Shown here: positions 31,256 through 40,345 of the stretch, piece by piece | Numbering within the stretch: position 1 is the stretch's first letter | Layout of the letters: each line of letters opens with the position of its first letter | DNA from: Dermabacter sp. p3-SID358 | Lineage (GTDB): Bacteria > Actinomycetota > Actinomycetes > Actinomycetales > Dermabacteraceae | NCBI RefSeq assembly: GCF_025147465.1 | Contig: NZ_JALXOZ010000012.1 | Span: forward strand, 10,156-74,155 | Length of the DNA stretch: 64,000 bases | Reading direction: 5' to 3' | The notes under the pieces: model-generated | Told to the model about the DNA's origin: nothing | The model's database searches: none | Seen by the model: only the letters and a program-made list of their open reading frames with translations | Program-made: the position numbers and the translations under genes

Positions 31256-32360
31256 CGTCGACCGCCTGCTCTTTGCCGCCGCGATACACGGTAAACGTGT
31301 GAGTACTTCCCACCTCGAGGCTGCGCACATAAGCCGTGAGGGCGGATGACGAGCCAATCTGCACGTCGTCTACCTTCGTCACGAGATCGTCATTGCCGAT
31401 GCCAGCTTTGGCCGCGGAGCTATCCGGCGTCACCTCCACAACGTGCGCGCCCTTGATTGTGGCTGAGCCCGTGTCGGTCTCCCCGTCCTTAATACGCACG
31501 CCAAGGAAAGCGTGCTGCGCTTTTCCATTTTCCGCGAGCTGACCGGCGATGAGCTTGACCGTGTTTGCGGGGATTGCAAAACCGAGTCCAATGCTCCCTG
31601 CTCCGTCACTCTTGGACGCGTTCGAGGCGATAGACGAGTTAATCCCGATAACCTCACCCGCGCGGTTCACGAGCGGTCCGCCGGAGTTGCCGGGATTAAC
31701 CGAGGCGTCGGTCTGGATCGCCGAGGTGTAAGACGCCGTCGACGGATCCTGATTCTCGCTGCGTTCAGGGCGTGTCACAACGGGGCGGTTGAGTGCTGAG
31801 ACGATGCCGGTCGTCGCGGTGTTCGCGAGGCCTAGCGGTGTACCGACCGCCATGACATCCTGGCCGACCGTGAGTTTCGAGGAATCCGCAAATATTGCCG
31901 GTTTGAGATCCTTCGGAGGATTCGTGAGGCGCACGAGTGCGATATCGGTGCTCTCGTCGGAGCCGATGAGCTTCGCATCGAAGGTTCGGCCATCCGCGGT
32001 AGTCACGTCGATAAGAATGGCGCCAGCGACAACGTGGGCGTTCGTGACGATCGTTCCCTTGTCGTCGTACACGATTCCCGTGCCCTCTGATCCACCGTTG
32101 CCGGTATCGACGCGAATAGAGACTGCGCTCGGCGAAATCACGCGCGCGGTATCGACCCACGAGTCCTCGACAACGTCGCCGCCGTGGCCAACGTTCTCGG
32201 CCGGGTTCGAGGAATGCGGGTTGCTTGTGGAGGCTTCGCCCGGTGCTCCCCACAACAGGAGGCCGAGGCCGGACGCGGCGCCGATCGTAAAGACCGACGA
32301 AATACACATGCCGACGATGACGAGGGTGGCGGTCGCGAGCCACGAGGGTGATTTCTTCAT
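31236..32360 (-). CDS. HtrA/DegP-type membrane-anchored serine protease
   Basis: Envelope quality-control protease, 374 residues. One amino-terminal span (residues about 9-38) anchors a trypsin-like domain with His in IVTNAHVVAG, Asp in ESTDIALVRL and Ser in SVNPGNSGGPLVNRAGEVIG. A PDZ domain (from about residue 280, HAFLGVRIKDGE through KAGIGNDDLVTKVDDVQI) follows. The catalytic triad is complete. It lies 9 bases after menD on the same strand, so a menC-menD-htrA transcript is likely. Confidence 0.92.
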   Translation of the reverse strand: MKKSPSWLATATLVIVGMCISSVFTIGAASGLGLLLWGAPGEASTSNPHSSNPAENVGHGGDVVEDSWVDTARVISPSAVSIRVDTGNGGSEGTGIVYDDKGTIVTNAHVVAGAILIDVTTADGRTFDAKLIGSDESTDIALVRLTNPPKDLKPAIFADSSKLTVGQDVMAVGTPLGLANTATTGIVSALNRPVVTRPERSENQDPSTASYTSAIQTDASVNPGNSGGPLVNRAGEVIGINSSIASNASKSDGAGSIGLGFAIPANTVKLIAGQLAENGKAQHAFLGVRIKDGETDTGSATIKGAHVVEVTPDSSAAKAGIGNDDLVTKVDDVQIGSSSALTAYVRSLEVGSTHTFTVYRGGKEQAVDVTLQGN

Positions 32361-32369
32361 AGGCGTGAT

Positions 32370-34034
32370 CTAAGCCCCGCTTCCTGAAAGATCGCTTCCG
32401 ATTTCCACAAAAAATACCCGGCGGCGCGCATTTTGTGAGGGGGAAGACAGCCGCTCTGAGAGTTTGCCGGGAGAGCATCGCTCCACCTGAACGCCGAGAC
32501 CCTCGATCGCTGCGGCGAGATCAATCCCGTGGGGGGTCGTGAAGAATCGTTCGAGAACCGGGCGAGGTGCCTCTCTATGCTCCAGACCCGAGAAGATGCG
32601 CCCACCGTTGTCGTCCACGATCACGATGTCGAGATTGGGCTCACGTTCGCTAGGGCCAATGAGAAACCCCGTGAGGTCGTGGATCGCGCTCACGTCGCCA
32701 AGGAGCACGCGCGTGCGTGCGCGGCCTGCGAGGGCGATTCCGGTCGCCATGGAGACGGTGCCGTCGATCCCGGCGAGCCCGCGGTTCGCATGCACACGGG
32801 CATGACTCTCGCCCGCGTGCCGTTCGAGGTCGCGAATGAGCGCGCTCGCACCGAGCACGAGGGGCGATCGATCCCTCGCGCAGGACTCCCACGCCGCGAG
32901 CGCTGCCTCGGCCTGCGGGGAGAGATCCGCACGGCTTTGCGCCTCGAGGTCGGATCCACGTTGCTTCCACTCCTCGAGGAATCCAGGCTTCTCTTCCGTG
33001 AGGGTCGAGTTTTCCACATCGATGAGGGGGACGATGCGCGCGGCATTGCGAGGCGCATCGGGCCATTCGAGGCGATCGCTTTCGAGCGTGATCTCGATGT
33101 CGCTCGCGCCGAGCAGCTGCCGGAGGACGGGCCGCGAGAGCGTCGCGTGCCCAAATACGATCGCCGCGTCGGGGCGAAGGGCGTGACCCGGCTTTCCCAT
33201 GACCTGCGCGATGCCCTCCGGGTAGCACGGCACGAGGGTGTCTGCATTCTCGCGGGCATTGCTGCTGGGCTCGGCGAAGAGTGGGAGGCGAAGGCGCGCC
33301 GCGAGCGTGGCAGCCCGGTGACCGGATTCGTATCCGTCGCCAGCAACGATGACGGTGCGCGCGGGGAGCGCGGTGAGAGGCGTGCCCGTGCGGGGCTCGG
33401 GAACGGCGTGCTCGGCGATGCGGAGTGTGCTCGCGGCTCCCCTCTCGGGCGGATGGGTAGCCGCGAGCGGGTCGCGGAAGCCTAAGTTGAGGTGTACCGG
33501 GCCGGGTGCGTGCAGCGCAGCGCTCGCGGCGCGCGCCGCGGTGTCGGCTGCGAGGCGCAGCTCGGTCTCGCTCGCTTCATTCGCTCCCGGCGCCGGAAGA
33601 TCAGCGCTCATCGCTGCGAACGGCGCGTAGAGCTCCGCTTGGTACGTCGTTTGGTTCGCCCCGGTTCCGCGCAACTCGACCGGGCGATCTGCGGTGAGGA
33701 GCACGAGCGGGATCCCGCTGTGGTGGGCCTCCATCGCGGCGGCGAGCAGATGCGCGGTTGCGGTCCCACTCGTGGTGCCGACGGCCGCCAGCTCACCCGC
33801 GCGACTCAGGCCAAGCGCCGTGAACGCCGCGGCGCGCTCGTCGTGGCGCACGTGTACCTCGAAGACTCCCTTGCCACTCTCGACGAGAGCGCTCGCCGCA
33901 TAGGCGAGGGGCGCCGAACGCGAGCCGGGTGCGAGCACGAGGTGGCGAAGCCCGCATGCGATGAAGGATTCAAGCAGCGCATGCGCGGATTCGAGCGCTC
34001 CCGAGCCAGTGCGGGGCGGGGCGGAAATATGCAT
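32370..34034 (-). CDS. menD: SEPHCHC synthase
   Basis: Thiamine-diphosphate enzyme adding 2-oxoglutarate to isochorismate, 554 residues. It shows VLAPGSRSAPLAYAAS, VRHDERAAAFTALGLSRA with the catalytic Glu, GTTSGTATAHLLAAAMEAHH, PLVLLTADRPVELRGTGANQ, and the cofactor-binding segment VLLGDVSAIHDLTGFLIG plus IVIVDDNGGRIFSGL. All domains are complete. It is 9 bases downstream of menC. Confidence 0.95.
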   Translation of the reverse strand: MHISAPPRTGSGALESAHALLESFIACGLRHLVLAPGSRSAPLAYAASALVESGKGVFEVHVRHDERAAAFTALGLSRAGELAAVGTTSGTATAHLLAAAMEAHHSGIPLVLLTADRPVELRGTGANQTTYQAELYAPFAAMSADLPAPGANEASETELRLAADTAARAASAALHAPGPVHLNLGFRDPLAATHPPERGAASTLRIAEHAVPEPRTGTPLTALPARTVIVAGDGYESGHRAATLAARLRLPLFAEPSSNARENADTLVPCYPEGIAQVMGKPGHALRPDAAIVFGHATLSRPVLRQLLGASDIEITLESDRLEWPDAPRNAARIVPLIDVENSTLTEEKPGFLEEWKQRGSDLEAQSRADLSPQAEAALAAWESCARDRSPLVLGASALIRDLERHAGESHARVHANRGLAGIDGTVSMATGIALAGRARTRVLLGDVSAIHDLTGFLIGPSEREPNLDIVIVDDNGGRIFSGLEHREAPRPVLERFFTTPHGIDLAAAIEGLGVQVERCSPGKLSERLSSPSQNARRRVFFVEIGSDLSGSGA

Positions 34035-34043
34035 GCGCCAAGC

Positions 34044-35030
34044 CTACCGGGGCCGGTAGCCTCGCGCTTCGAGAACCTCGGCAGCCTCGGCGATCCGCGC
34101 GTGCCACCAGCGCGTACGCTCGGCGGGGGCGCGATGCTGCTCGATCAGCTCCTCGGACGCCTCAACACGCCCCGCGGGAAGAGCGCCGTTCTCACTCACG
34201 AGGGGCGAAGTCGCGACATCTCCTTCGAGAAGTCGAGCGGTGCCGAGTCCGCACGCATGCGAGAGCTCCGGCAGTGCCGCCGCGAACGCGAGGCCCGCGC
34301 TAAGCCCCACCGACGTTTCGAGCGCACTCGAGACGACGACGGGAAGGCCCGCCTGTTCCGCGAGCGCGAGGGCTCGGCGCACTCCACCGAGTGGTTGCGC
34401 CTTCATCACGAGGATGTCGGCGGCTTTGGCACGCGCAACCGCAAGAGGATCTTCGGCTTTGCGCACCGATTCATCCGCGGCAATTTTCACGTGCACCTCG
34501 CGGCGCACGTCGGCGAGCTCGCGCACGCTCACGCACGGCTGCTCGACATACTCGAGGCCCCCTGCCGAGCGGTCGAGCTCCCGAATCTTCTCGATCGCCT
34601 CGCGCACGCCCCACGCCGCATTGGCATCGACGCGAATGTGCGCCTCATCGCCGAGGGCCTCCCGCACGGCGGCAACGCGTGCCAGATCATCGCCGTGGGC
34701 GGAGGAGGCGTCGGAAACCTTCACCTTCGCGGTGGTGGAGCCAAACGACCGGGCGAGCGCGTACGCCCGTTCGGGGCTTACGACCGGAATGGTCGCGTTG
34801 ATGGGGATGCGGGTGCGCGCGAATGTGGGGAAGGGAAGTGTGGCCTGCTCGAGTGCGGCGGAGAGCCACGCTGCCGCTTCCTCGGGGCCATACTCGAGAA
34901 ATGGCGAGAATTCGCCCCAGCCCGCGGGGCCGAGAAGGAGGGCGGCCTCGCGCACGTCGATGCCGCGAAATCGCGTGCGCATGGGGATGCGGACGACCTC
35001 GATCCGCTCAATCAGCTCCGTGAATTCCAT
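34044..35030 (-). CDS. menC: o-Succinylbenzoate synthase
   Basis: Enolase-superfamily dehydratase, 328 residues. The catalytic pair Lys-x-Lys is in TTAKVKVSD. The metal ligands are Asp in HIRVDANAAW, Glu in LEYVEQPC and Asp/Glu in IAADESV; the second lysine is in ILVMKAQPLGG. ATG 35030 gives MEFTELIERI. No clear ribosome site precedes it; instead the ATG follows ATTACCCCCACAAC-NNNT, a sequence that also precedes another ATG 32 bases upstream. Confidence 0.92.
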   Translation of the reverse strand: MEFTELIERIEVVRIPMRTRFRGIDVREAALLLGPAGWGEFSPFLEYGPEEAAAWLSAALEQATLPFPTFARTRIPINATIPVVSPERAYALARSFGSTTAKVKVSDASSAHGDDLARVAAVREALGDEAHIRVDANAAWGVREAIEKIRELDRSAGGLEYVEQPCVSVRELADVRREVHVKIAADESVRKAEDPLAVARAKAADILVMKAQPLGGVRRALALAEQAGLPVVVSSALETSVGLSAGLAFAAALPELSHACGLGTARLLEGDVATSPLVSENGALPAGRVEASEELIEQHRAPAERTRWWHARIAEAAEVLEARGYRPR

Positions 35031-35037
35031 AGACGTT

Positions 35038-35114
35038 GTGGGGGTAATTCTCGAAATTGCATAAAGGTTGTGGGGGTAATGCACGCTGCAAAACCCCCAC
35101 AGACCCTATGCAAT
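35038..35114. promoter_or_regulatory. Large inverted repeat with a third arm before menC
   Basis: Arms 35056-35077 and 35093-35114 match at 18 of 22 bases (outer ATTGCATA and inner GTGGGGGT are perfect) around a 15-base loop. A third GTGGGGGT arm lies at 35038-35045, so GTTGTGGGGGTAAT occurs twice, 32 bases apart. On the menC-sense strand one GUGGGGGU arm can pair with either of two ACCCCCAC arms, the second almost touching the menC ATG. It may be an operator, the phosphoketolase gene end hairpin, or an RNA switch. Confidence 0.5.
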
Positions 35115-35133
35115 CGACGGGAGAGACGTGGGG

Positions 35134-37596
35134 CTACTCGTTGTCGCCACCTGTCACGTTCACGGCCTCGCTCGCGATCGCCGCGTCGTGCTGGGAGTCA
35201 TCCCACACCCAGTTCGCGACCTCGGGAATGTCCGCGCCATGCGTGAACGCGTACTGGCGGGCGCGAATGCGCTCGTCCGCCATGCGCTGACGCAGGCCCG
35301 CGTAACGCGTGCCGAGCGAATCGACGTGGTCGATCACGTCCATCACAAGGTGGAAGCGGTCGATGTCGTTACGCATGAGCATGTCGAACGGCGTGGTCGT
35401 CGTGCCCTCTTCCTTGTAGCCGCGCACGTGAATACGCGCGTTCGGATCGTGGCGGTAGGCAAGGCGGTGGATGAGCCACGGGTAGCCGTGGTAGGCGAAC
35501 ACCACGGGGATGTCCTTGCCGAACAGGCCGTCGAAGTCCTTCTCGGAGAGGCCGTGCGGGTGCTCGCGCTCGTGCTGGAGGCGCATGAGGTCCACGACGT
35601 TCACGACGCGTACGCGCAGATCCGGGATCTCCTCGCGGAGGATCTTCGCGGCCGCAAGGGTCTCGATTGTCGGGATATCACCGGCACAGCCGAGCACGAC
35701 GTCGACGCCTTCGCCGTCGACCTCCGTCCCGGCCCACTCCCAAATGCCGATGCCGCGCGTGCAGTGCACGATCGCCTCGTCCATCGTGAGCCAGTTCGGG
35801 TTCGGCTGCTTACCAGCCACAACCACGTTGATGTACTGGCGCGAGCGCAAACAGTGGTCGTAGGTGGAAAGGAGCGTATTCGCGTCCGGCGGAAGGTATA
35901 CGCGCACAACTTCGCTCTTCTTGTTCACCACGTGATCGATGAATCCCGGATCCTGGTGGCTGAAGCCGTTGTGGTCCTGGCGCCACACGTGCGAGGAGAG
36001 CAGATAATTGAGCGAGGCGATGGGCCTGCGCCACTCAATCTCGTTCGTCACCTTGAGCCACTTGGCGTGCTGGTTCACCATCGAATCGACGATGTGGATG
36101 AACGCTTCGTAGCTCGAGAACAGGCCGTGGCGGCCGGTCAAGAGGTACCCCTCGAGCCAGCCCTGCATCTGGTGCTCGGAAAGCATCTCCATGACGCGGC
36201 CCTCGTTCGCGAGGTTTTCATTCGCGTCGTGCTCTTCGAACTCACCGTTCCACTGCTTACCCGAGACCTCGTAGATCGCCTGGAGGCGGTTCGACGCGGT
36301 CTCATCGGGGCCAAACACGCGGAAGCTGTGCATGTTGTTCTTCACGACGTCGCGAAGCCACGTGCCGAGCACGCGGGTCGCCTCGGCGTTGCTACCGCCG
36401 TGGTTCGGAACGTCCACCCCGTACTCGCGGAAGTCGGGAAGCACGAGGTCGTGAAGCACCTCGCCGCCATTCGTGATGGGATTCGCGCTCATGCGCTTCT
36501 CACCCGCGGGCGCAGCCTCGACGATCTCGTCGATGAACGCGCCTTCCTCGTTCACGAGCTCGTCGATCTTGTACGACTCAAGCCATTCGCGCAGATCGTT
36601 CAGGTGCTCGTCGGTGTCGCGCGCGCTCGCGAGCGGCACCTGGTGGCTGCGCCACGAACCCTCGGTCTTCTTGCCGTCGATCTCCTTCGGGCCGGTCCAG
36701 CCCTTCGGGGTGCGGAACACGATCATCGGCCACATGGGGCGCTCGATGTCACCCTCGGCGGCACGCTTCTTGATGTCGGCGATCATGTCGAGCACCTCGT
36801 CAAGGAGGGCCGCGAAACGCTTGTGCGTTTCTTCGATCGGCTCATCGTCGAAGCCGCCCTCAAAGAAGAACGGGGTGTGGCCGTACCCCACCATGAGGGA
36901 GCGCAGTTCGTCATCGCTGATGCGCGCGAGAACGGTGGGGTTCGCGATCTTGTACCCGTTGAGGTGGAGGATCGGCAGAACAACGCCGTCGTTCTTGGGG
37001 TTGATGAATTTGTTGGAGTGCCAGCTCGTGGCGAGCGGGCCGGTCTCGGCCTCACCATCCCCCACAACGGTGAAGGCGATCTGGTCGGGATTGTCGAGCA
37101 CAGCACCGTAGGCGTGCGAGAGGGCGTAGCCGAGCTCGCCACCCTCGTGGATCGACCCGGGGGTTTCCGGCGCGACGTGCGAGGGAATGCCACCCGGGAA
37201 GGAGAACTGCGTGAAGAGCTTCTTGAGGCCGCGCTCATCCTTCGTGATGGCCGGGTAGGTCTCGGTGTACGTGCCTTCGAGGTAGCTCGCGGCGACGAGG
37301 CCCGGGCCGCCGTGGCCGGGACCCGTTACGTAGAACGCGTTGAGGCCGCGCTGCTTGATCGCGCGGTTCGCGTGCGCGTAGAGGAACGTGAGGCCCGGGG
37401 TCGTTCCCCAGTGGCCGAGAAGGCGAGGCTTCACGTCGTCGCGCGAAAGAGGTTCGCGCAGAAGCGGGTTGTTCATGAGGTAGATCTGGCCTACCGAAAG
37501 ATAGTTCGCGGCGCGCCACCACGAGTTAATTTGATGGGCCTCTTCGGCGGTGAGTGGATGGGACGGCTCGTTGGGCCATTCGTGTGCGGAGCTCAT
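35134..37596 (-). CDS. xfp: Xylulose-5-phosphate/fructose-6-phosphate phosphoketolase
   Basis: Thiamine-diphosphate enzyme splitting sugar phosphates to acetyl phosphate; 820 residues, the normal length. Marks include [78 protein letters not shown] and the carboxyl [13 protein letters not shown] 37596 follows GGAGAG closely; extra codons to 37674 are not homologous. It stands between menC and menB. Acetyl phosphate from it and ethanol from AdhE would form a heterofermentative route. Confidence 0.96.
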   Translation of the reverse strand: MSSAHEWPNEPSHPLTAEEAHQINSWWRAANYLSVGQIYLMNNPLLREPLSRDDVKPRLLGHWGTTPGLTFLYAHANRAIKQRGLNAFYVTGPGHGGPGLVAASYLEGTYTETYPAITKDERGLKKLFTQFSFPGGIPSHVAPETPGSIHEGGELGYALSHAYGAVLDNPDQIAFTVVGDGEAETGPLATSWHSNKFINPKNDGVVLPILHLNGYKIANPTVLARISDDELRSLMVGYGHTPFFFEGGFDDEPIEETHKRFAALLDEVLDMIADIKKRAAEGDIERPMWPMIVFRTPKGWTGPKEIDGKKTEGSWRSHQVPLASARDTDEHLNDLREWLESYKIDELVNEEGAFIDEIVEAAPAGEKRMSANPITNGGEVLHDLVLPDFREYGVDVPNHGGSNAEATRVLGTWLRDVVKNNMHSFRVFGPDETASNRLQAIYEVSGKQWNGEFEEHDANENLANEGRVMEMLSEHQMQGWLEGYLLTGRHGLFSSYEAFIHIVDSMVNQHAKWLKVTNEIEWRRPIASLNYLLSSHVWRQDHNGFSHQDPGFIDHVVNKKSEVVRVYLPPDANTLLSTYDHCLRSRQYINVVVAGKQPNPNWLTMDEAIVHCTRGIGIWEWAGTEVDGEGVDVVLGCAGDIPTIETLAAAKILREEIPDLRVRVVNVVDLMRLQHEREHPHGLSEKDFDGLFGKDIPVVFAYHGYPWLIHRLAYRHDPNARIHVRGYKEEGTTTTPFDMLMRNDIDRFHLVMDVIDHVDSLGTRYAGLRQRMADERIRARQYAFTHGADIPEVANWVWDDSQHDAAIASEAVNVTGGDNE

Positions 37597-37777
37597 GTCT
37601 CTCCCCTGCCCTTTTTCGGGACTTGCACTAGTGGTGTGGCAAGGAGCGGAGCGGCAGGGCCGCTCATGCGCCAATGCCGATTACGGAATGTAGTCTACGC
37701 CTCATTTTTGTGTACCTCCTCGGTACTTTCGGCCCCGGGAAGGCGCACTTTCACCACGAGCCTTTAAACTTGTGGGC

Positions 37778-38758
37778 ATGACTTGCGCTCCCCTGCCTGC
37801 CTCCGTGTCCGCGACCTTTGACCCGCAACGTTGGCGGGATATCGACGAGGCAGAACTCGGCTCGGCACCGTTTACGGACATCACCTATCACCGAGCCGTC
37901 GAACGCACGCGCGGCGAATCCGGCGAGGAACAGTGTCGAGACCTCAACGCCGTGCGCATCGCTTTCGATCGCCCCGAAGTGCGCAACGCTTTTCGCCCGC
38001 ATACCGTCGACGAGCTTTACCGCGCGCTCGATCATGCGCGCCTCGACCCGAGCGTGGGCGTCATCATCCTCACGGGTAACGGGCCCGCCCCGAAGGATGG
38101 CGTGTGGGCGTTTTGCTCGGGCGGGGATCAGCGGATTCGCTCGCGCAGCGGGTACCGGTATGCCGACGGCGACACTGCGGAGTCGATCCGCCCCGAGAAC
38201 GCGGGTCGCCTCCACATCCTCGAGGTCCAGCGCCTTATTCGCACGATGGGCAAGGTTGTTATCTCCGCGGTCAACGGCTGGGCTGCCGGCGGCGGCCATT
38301 CCCTTCACGTCGTCGCGGACCTCTCGATTGCGAGCCGCGAGCACGCGCGCTTCAAGCAAACGGATGCGAACGTCGGCAGCTTCGACGGCGGCTACGGAAG
38401 CGCGTACCTCGCGAAGCAGGTCGGCCAAAAGCGCGCGCGGGAGATCTTCTTCCTCGCCGAGGAGTACTCAGCGCAGGACGCTTATGACTGGGGCGCCGTC
38501 AACCGCGTCGTGCCGCATGACGAGCTCGAAAACGAAGCACTGCGCATGGCCCGCGTGATCGGCTCGAAGTCCCCGCAAGCGATCCGCATGCTCAAGTTTG
38601 CGTTCAATCTCGCTGACGACGGCCTCATGGGACAGCAAGTGTTTGCAGGAGAGGCGACGCGCCTCGCCTACATGACCGATGAAGCGGTCGAGGGGCGCGA
38701 TGCGTTCCTCGAAAAGCGCGATCCCGATTGGTCGGCGTTCCCTCACCCGCAGGGTTAA
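37778..38758 (+). CDS. menB: 1,4-Dihydroxy-2-naphthoyl-CoA synthase
   Basis: Crotonase-fold enzyme closing the naphthoquinone ring, 326 residues. It has AFCSGGDQRIRSRSGYRY (type I, bicarbonate-using GGDQ form), VNGWAAGGGHSLHVVADLS (oxyanion hole), and DANVGSFDGGYGSAYLA. ATG 37778 has no ribosome site and follows a TAAACT hexamer by about 7 bases, so a leaderless start is likely; GTG 37772 is the alternative. It is divergent from phosphoketolase. Confidence 0.94.
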   Translation: MTCAPLPASVSATFDPQRWRDIDEAELGSAPFTDITYHRAVERTRGESGEEQCRDLNAVRIAFDRPEVRNAFRPHTVDELYRALDHARLDPSVGVIILTGNGPAPKDGVWAFCSGGDQRIRSRSGYRYADGDTAESIRPENAGRLHILEVQRLIRTMGKVVISAVNGWAAGGGHSLHVVADLSIASREHARFKQTDANVGSFDGGYGSAYLAKQVGQKRAREIFFLAEEYSAQDAYDWGAVNRVVPHDELENEALRMARVIGSKSPQAIRMLKFAFNLADDGLMGQQVFAGEATRLAYMTDEAVEGRDAFLEKRDPDWSAFPHPQG

Positions 38759-38789
38759 GGTCCGACGGTCGCCCTGCAAACGTCGGAAC
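38759..38789. repeat. Inverted pair of the recurring 12-mer between menB and menE
   Basis: GGTCCGACG (38759-38767) and CGTCGGAAC (38781-38789) pair at 8 of 9 bases around a 13-base loop. The left arm is part of an exact minus-strand copy (38761-38772) and the right arm is a plus-strand copy with one mismatch (GCAAACGTCGGA, 38776-38787). It starts at the base after the menB stop. It has the same build as 230-260. Confidence 0.65.
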
Positions 38790-38815
38790 ACAACTTTCCC
38801 CAGAAAGGAGCACGC

Positions 38816-40345
38816 GTGAACACCCCAAGCGCGCCATCGCACGAGTCGTTGCCGTGGCTGTCCCCCGGACCCTTCGATGGGACCGTGGCGTCGCAAGCGG
38901 AATACGCGTGCGCGATCGGTAAGGCCCTCGCCGGCAATGCACGCGTGTGGCTCGGCACGCACGAGCGTCCAAAACTCATTGGCCCGCTCGACTGCGGCAC
39001 GCCTCGCGAGAATGCGTGTGCCGGTTGCACGTGTGCGCGTTCGAATGCGGGCGTACGCGAGCCCGACCCAAACGACGTCGCGCTCGTCGTTCCCACCTCG
39101 GGTTCGACGGGCACGCCGAAGTCGGTCGCACATTCGGTCAAGACTCTCAAGGCCTCGATCCACTCGACCGCGTACGAGCTTGGCTCCCACGGTGCGTGGA
39201 TGCTGTTTCTTCCTCCTACACACATCGCGGGCGTGCAGGTGATAGCGCGCGCGAGCGTGGCAGGCACCCTTCTTGGACTCGACGAGCAGGACGGCCTGCC
39301 GGGTGCCCTCGCCCCACTCGTGGATCTTTCGGGACATTTCGACGCGAGCGTGTTCGTGGGCGCGTTTGAGCGCTGGGACGCACGCGTGCGCAGCGATCAT
39401 GCGCTTTCCGATCTGCCGCTTTTCACGTCATTTGTCCCCACTCAGCTCGAGCGGATTGTGAGCGCCGCCGAGGACGGGGACGAGGCTGTGGGCCGCGCAC
39501 TCGCGCGTTTCGAGGCGATCCTCGTGGGAGGCGCCGCGACTCCGCCCGCGCTCCTCGATCGTGCACGCTCGCTCGGTGCACGGATCGTCACGACCTACGG
39601 CTCGAGCGAGACCGCGGGCGGCTGCGTGTACAACGCCCTTCCGCTTCAGGGGGTAGAGCTCAAGGTCAACGACGACGACCAGCTCATGATCACGGGCCCC
39701 TCGATCGCGCTCGGATACATCTATGAGACCGGGGCGTTCACGAATGTCGACGGCAATGATGCCGACACGCGCCGCCGTTTTTTCTCCACCCCCGAACTCG
39801 CGACCACGCGCGTGCTACTCACGAGTGACCTCGCGCGCCTCACACGCGACGAAGCAACGGGCCTCACCCGCCTCACGGTGCTTGGCCGAGCCGACGACGT
39901 CATCATCTCCGGCGGCCGCAAGATCGTGCCGCAAGCTCTCGAGCGCGCGCTCGAGGGCACGGGGGAGTTCCGCGAGGTTCTCGTTGTGCCCGTTGAGTCG
40001 AAAGAGTGGGGCGAAAAAGCCGTTGCACTGACAGTTCCGAAACTCGAGGGCGCGCTCCCCACGCAGACGTGGACTGCGGACCTCCACACCCAGCTCACGA
40101 TTGCGACCGCACTCGCCGACGCGGGCTTTGCACGCCACGAGATGCCCCGCGCAATCCTCACTACGGGCCCCCTCCCCCGCCTCGCGAGCGGCAAGGTGGA
40201 CCGCAAGGCCGCATCGGAGCTCGCGCACGAGGCGCTCCTCAACATCGAGGCCTTCGACTACGCAAAAAGCCTCGGCACGCGATTTTCGGAAGGCGGCCAT
40301 CACGAGCTCGAGTTCGGCGGGCCCGGCGAAGAGGAGACCGAGTAG
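38816..40345 (+). CDS. menE: o-Succinylbenzoate-CoA ligase
   Basis: Acyl-adenylate enzyme activating o-succinylbenzoate for MenB; 509 residues. It shows VPTSGSTGTPKSVAHS (phosphate loop), FLPPTHIAGVQV, IVTTYGSSETAGGCVYN, LGRADDVIISGGRKIV (hinge) and the terminal catalytic lysine in LASGKVDRKAA. GTG 38816 follows AAAGGAG at good spacing. The adenylate core is well preserved. Its stop abuts menA. Confidence 0.92.
   Translation: MNTPSAPSHESLPWLSPGPFDGTVASQAEYACAIGKALAGNARVWLGTHERPKLIGPLDCGTPRENACAGCTCARSNAGVREPDPNDVALVVPTSGSTGTPKSVAHSVKTLKASIHSTAYELGSHGAWMLFLPPTHIAGVQVIARASVAGTLLGLDEQDGLPGALAPLVDLSGHFDASVFVGAFERWDARVRSDHALSDLPLFTSFVPTQLERIVSAAEDGDEAVGRALARFEAILVGGAATPPALLDRARSLGARIVTTYGSSETAGGCVYNALPLQGVELKVNDDDQLMITGPSIALGYIYETGAFTNVDGNDADTRRRFFSTPELATTRVLLTSDLARLTRDEATGLTRLTVLGRADDVIISGGRKIVPQALERALEGTGEFREVLVVPVESKEWGEKAVALTVPKLEGALPTQTWTADLHTQLTIATALADAGFARHEMPRAILTTGPLPRLASGKVDRKAASELAHEALLNIEAFDYAKSLGTRFSEGGHHELEFGGPGEEETE

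Noticed and set aside
35128..37767. 879-codon open frame antisense to phosphoketolase
   Set aside because: Longest shadow in the window, but composition is typical of a complementary frame and phosphoketolase motifs are complete on the minus strand.
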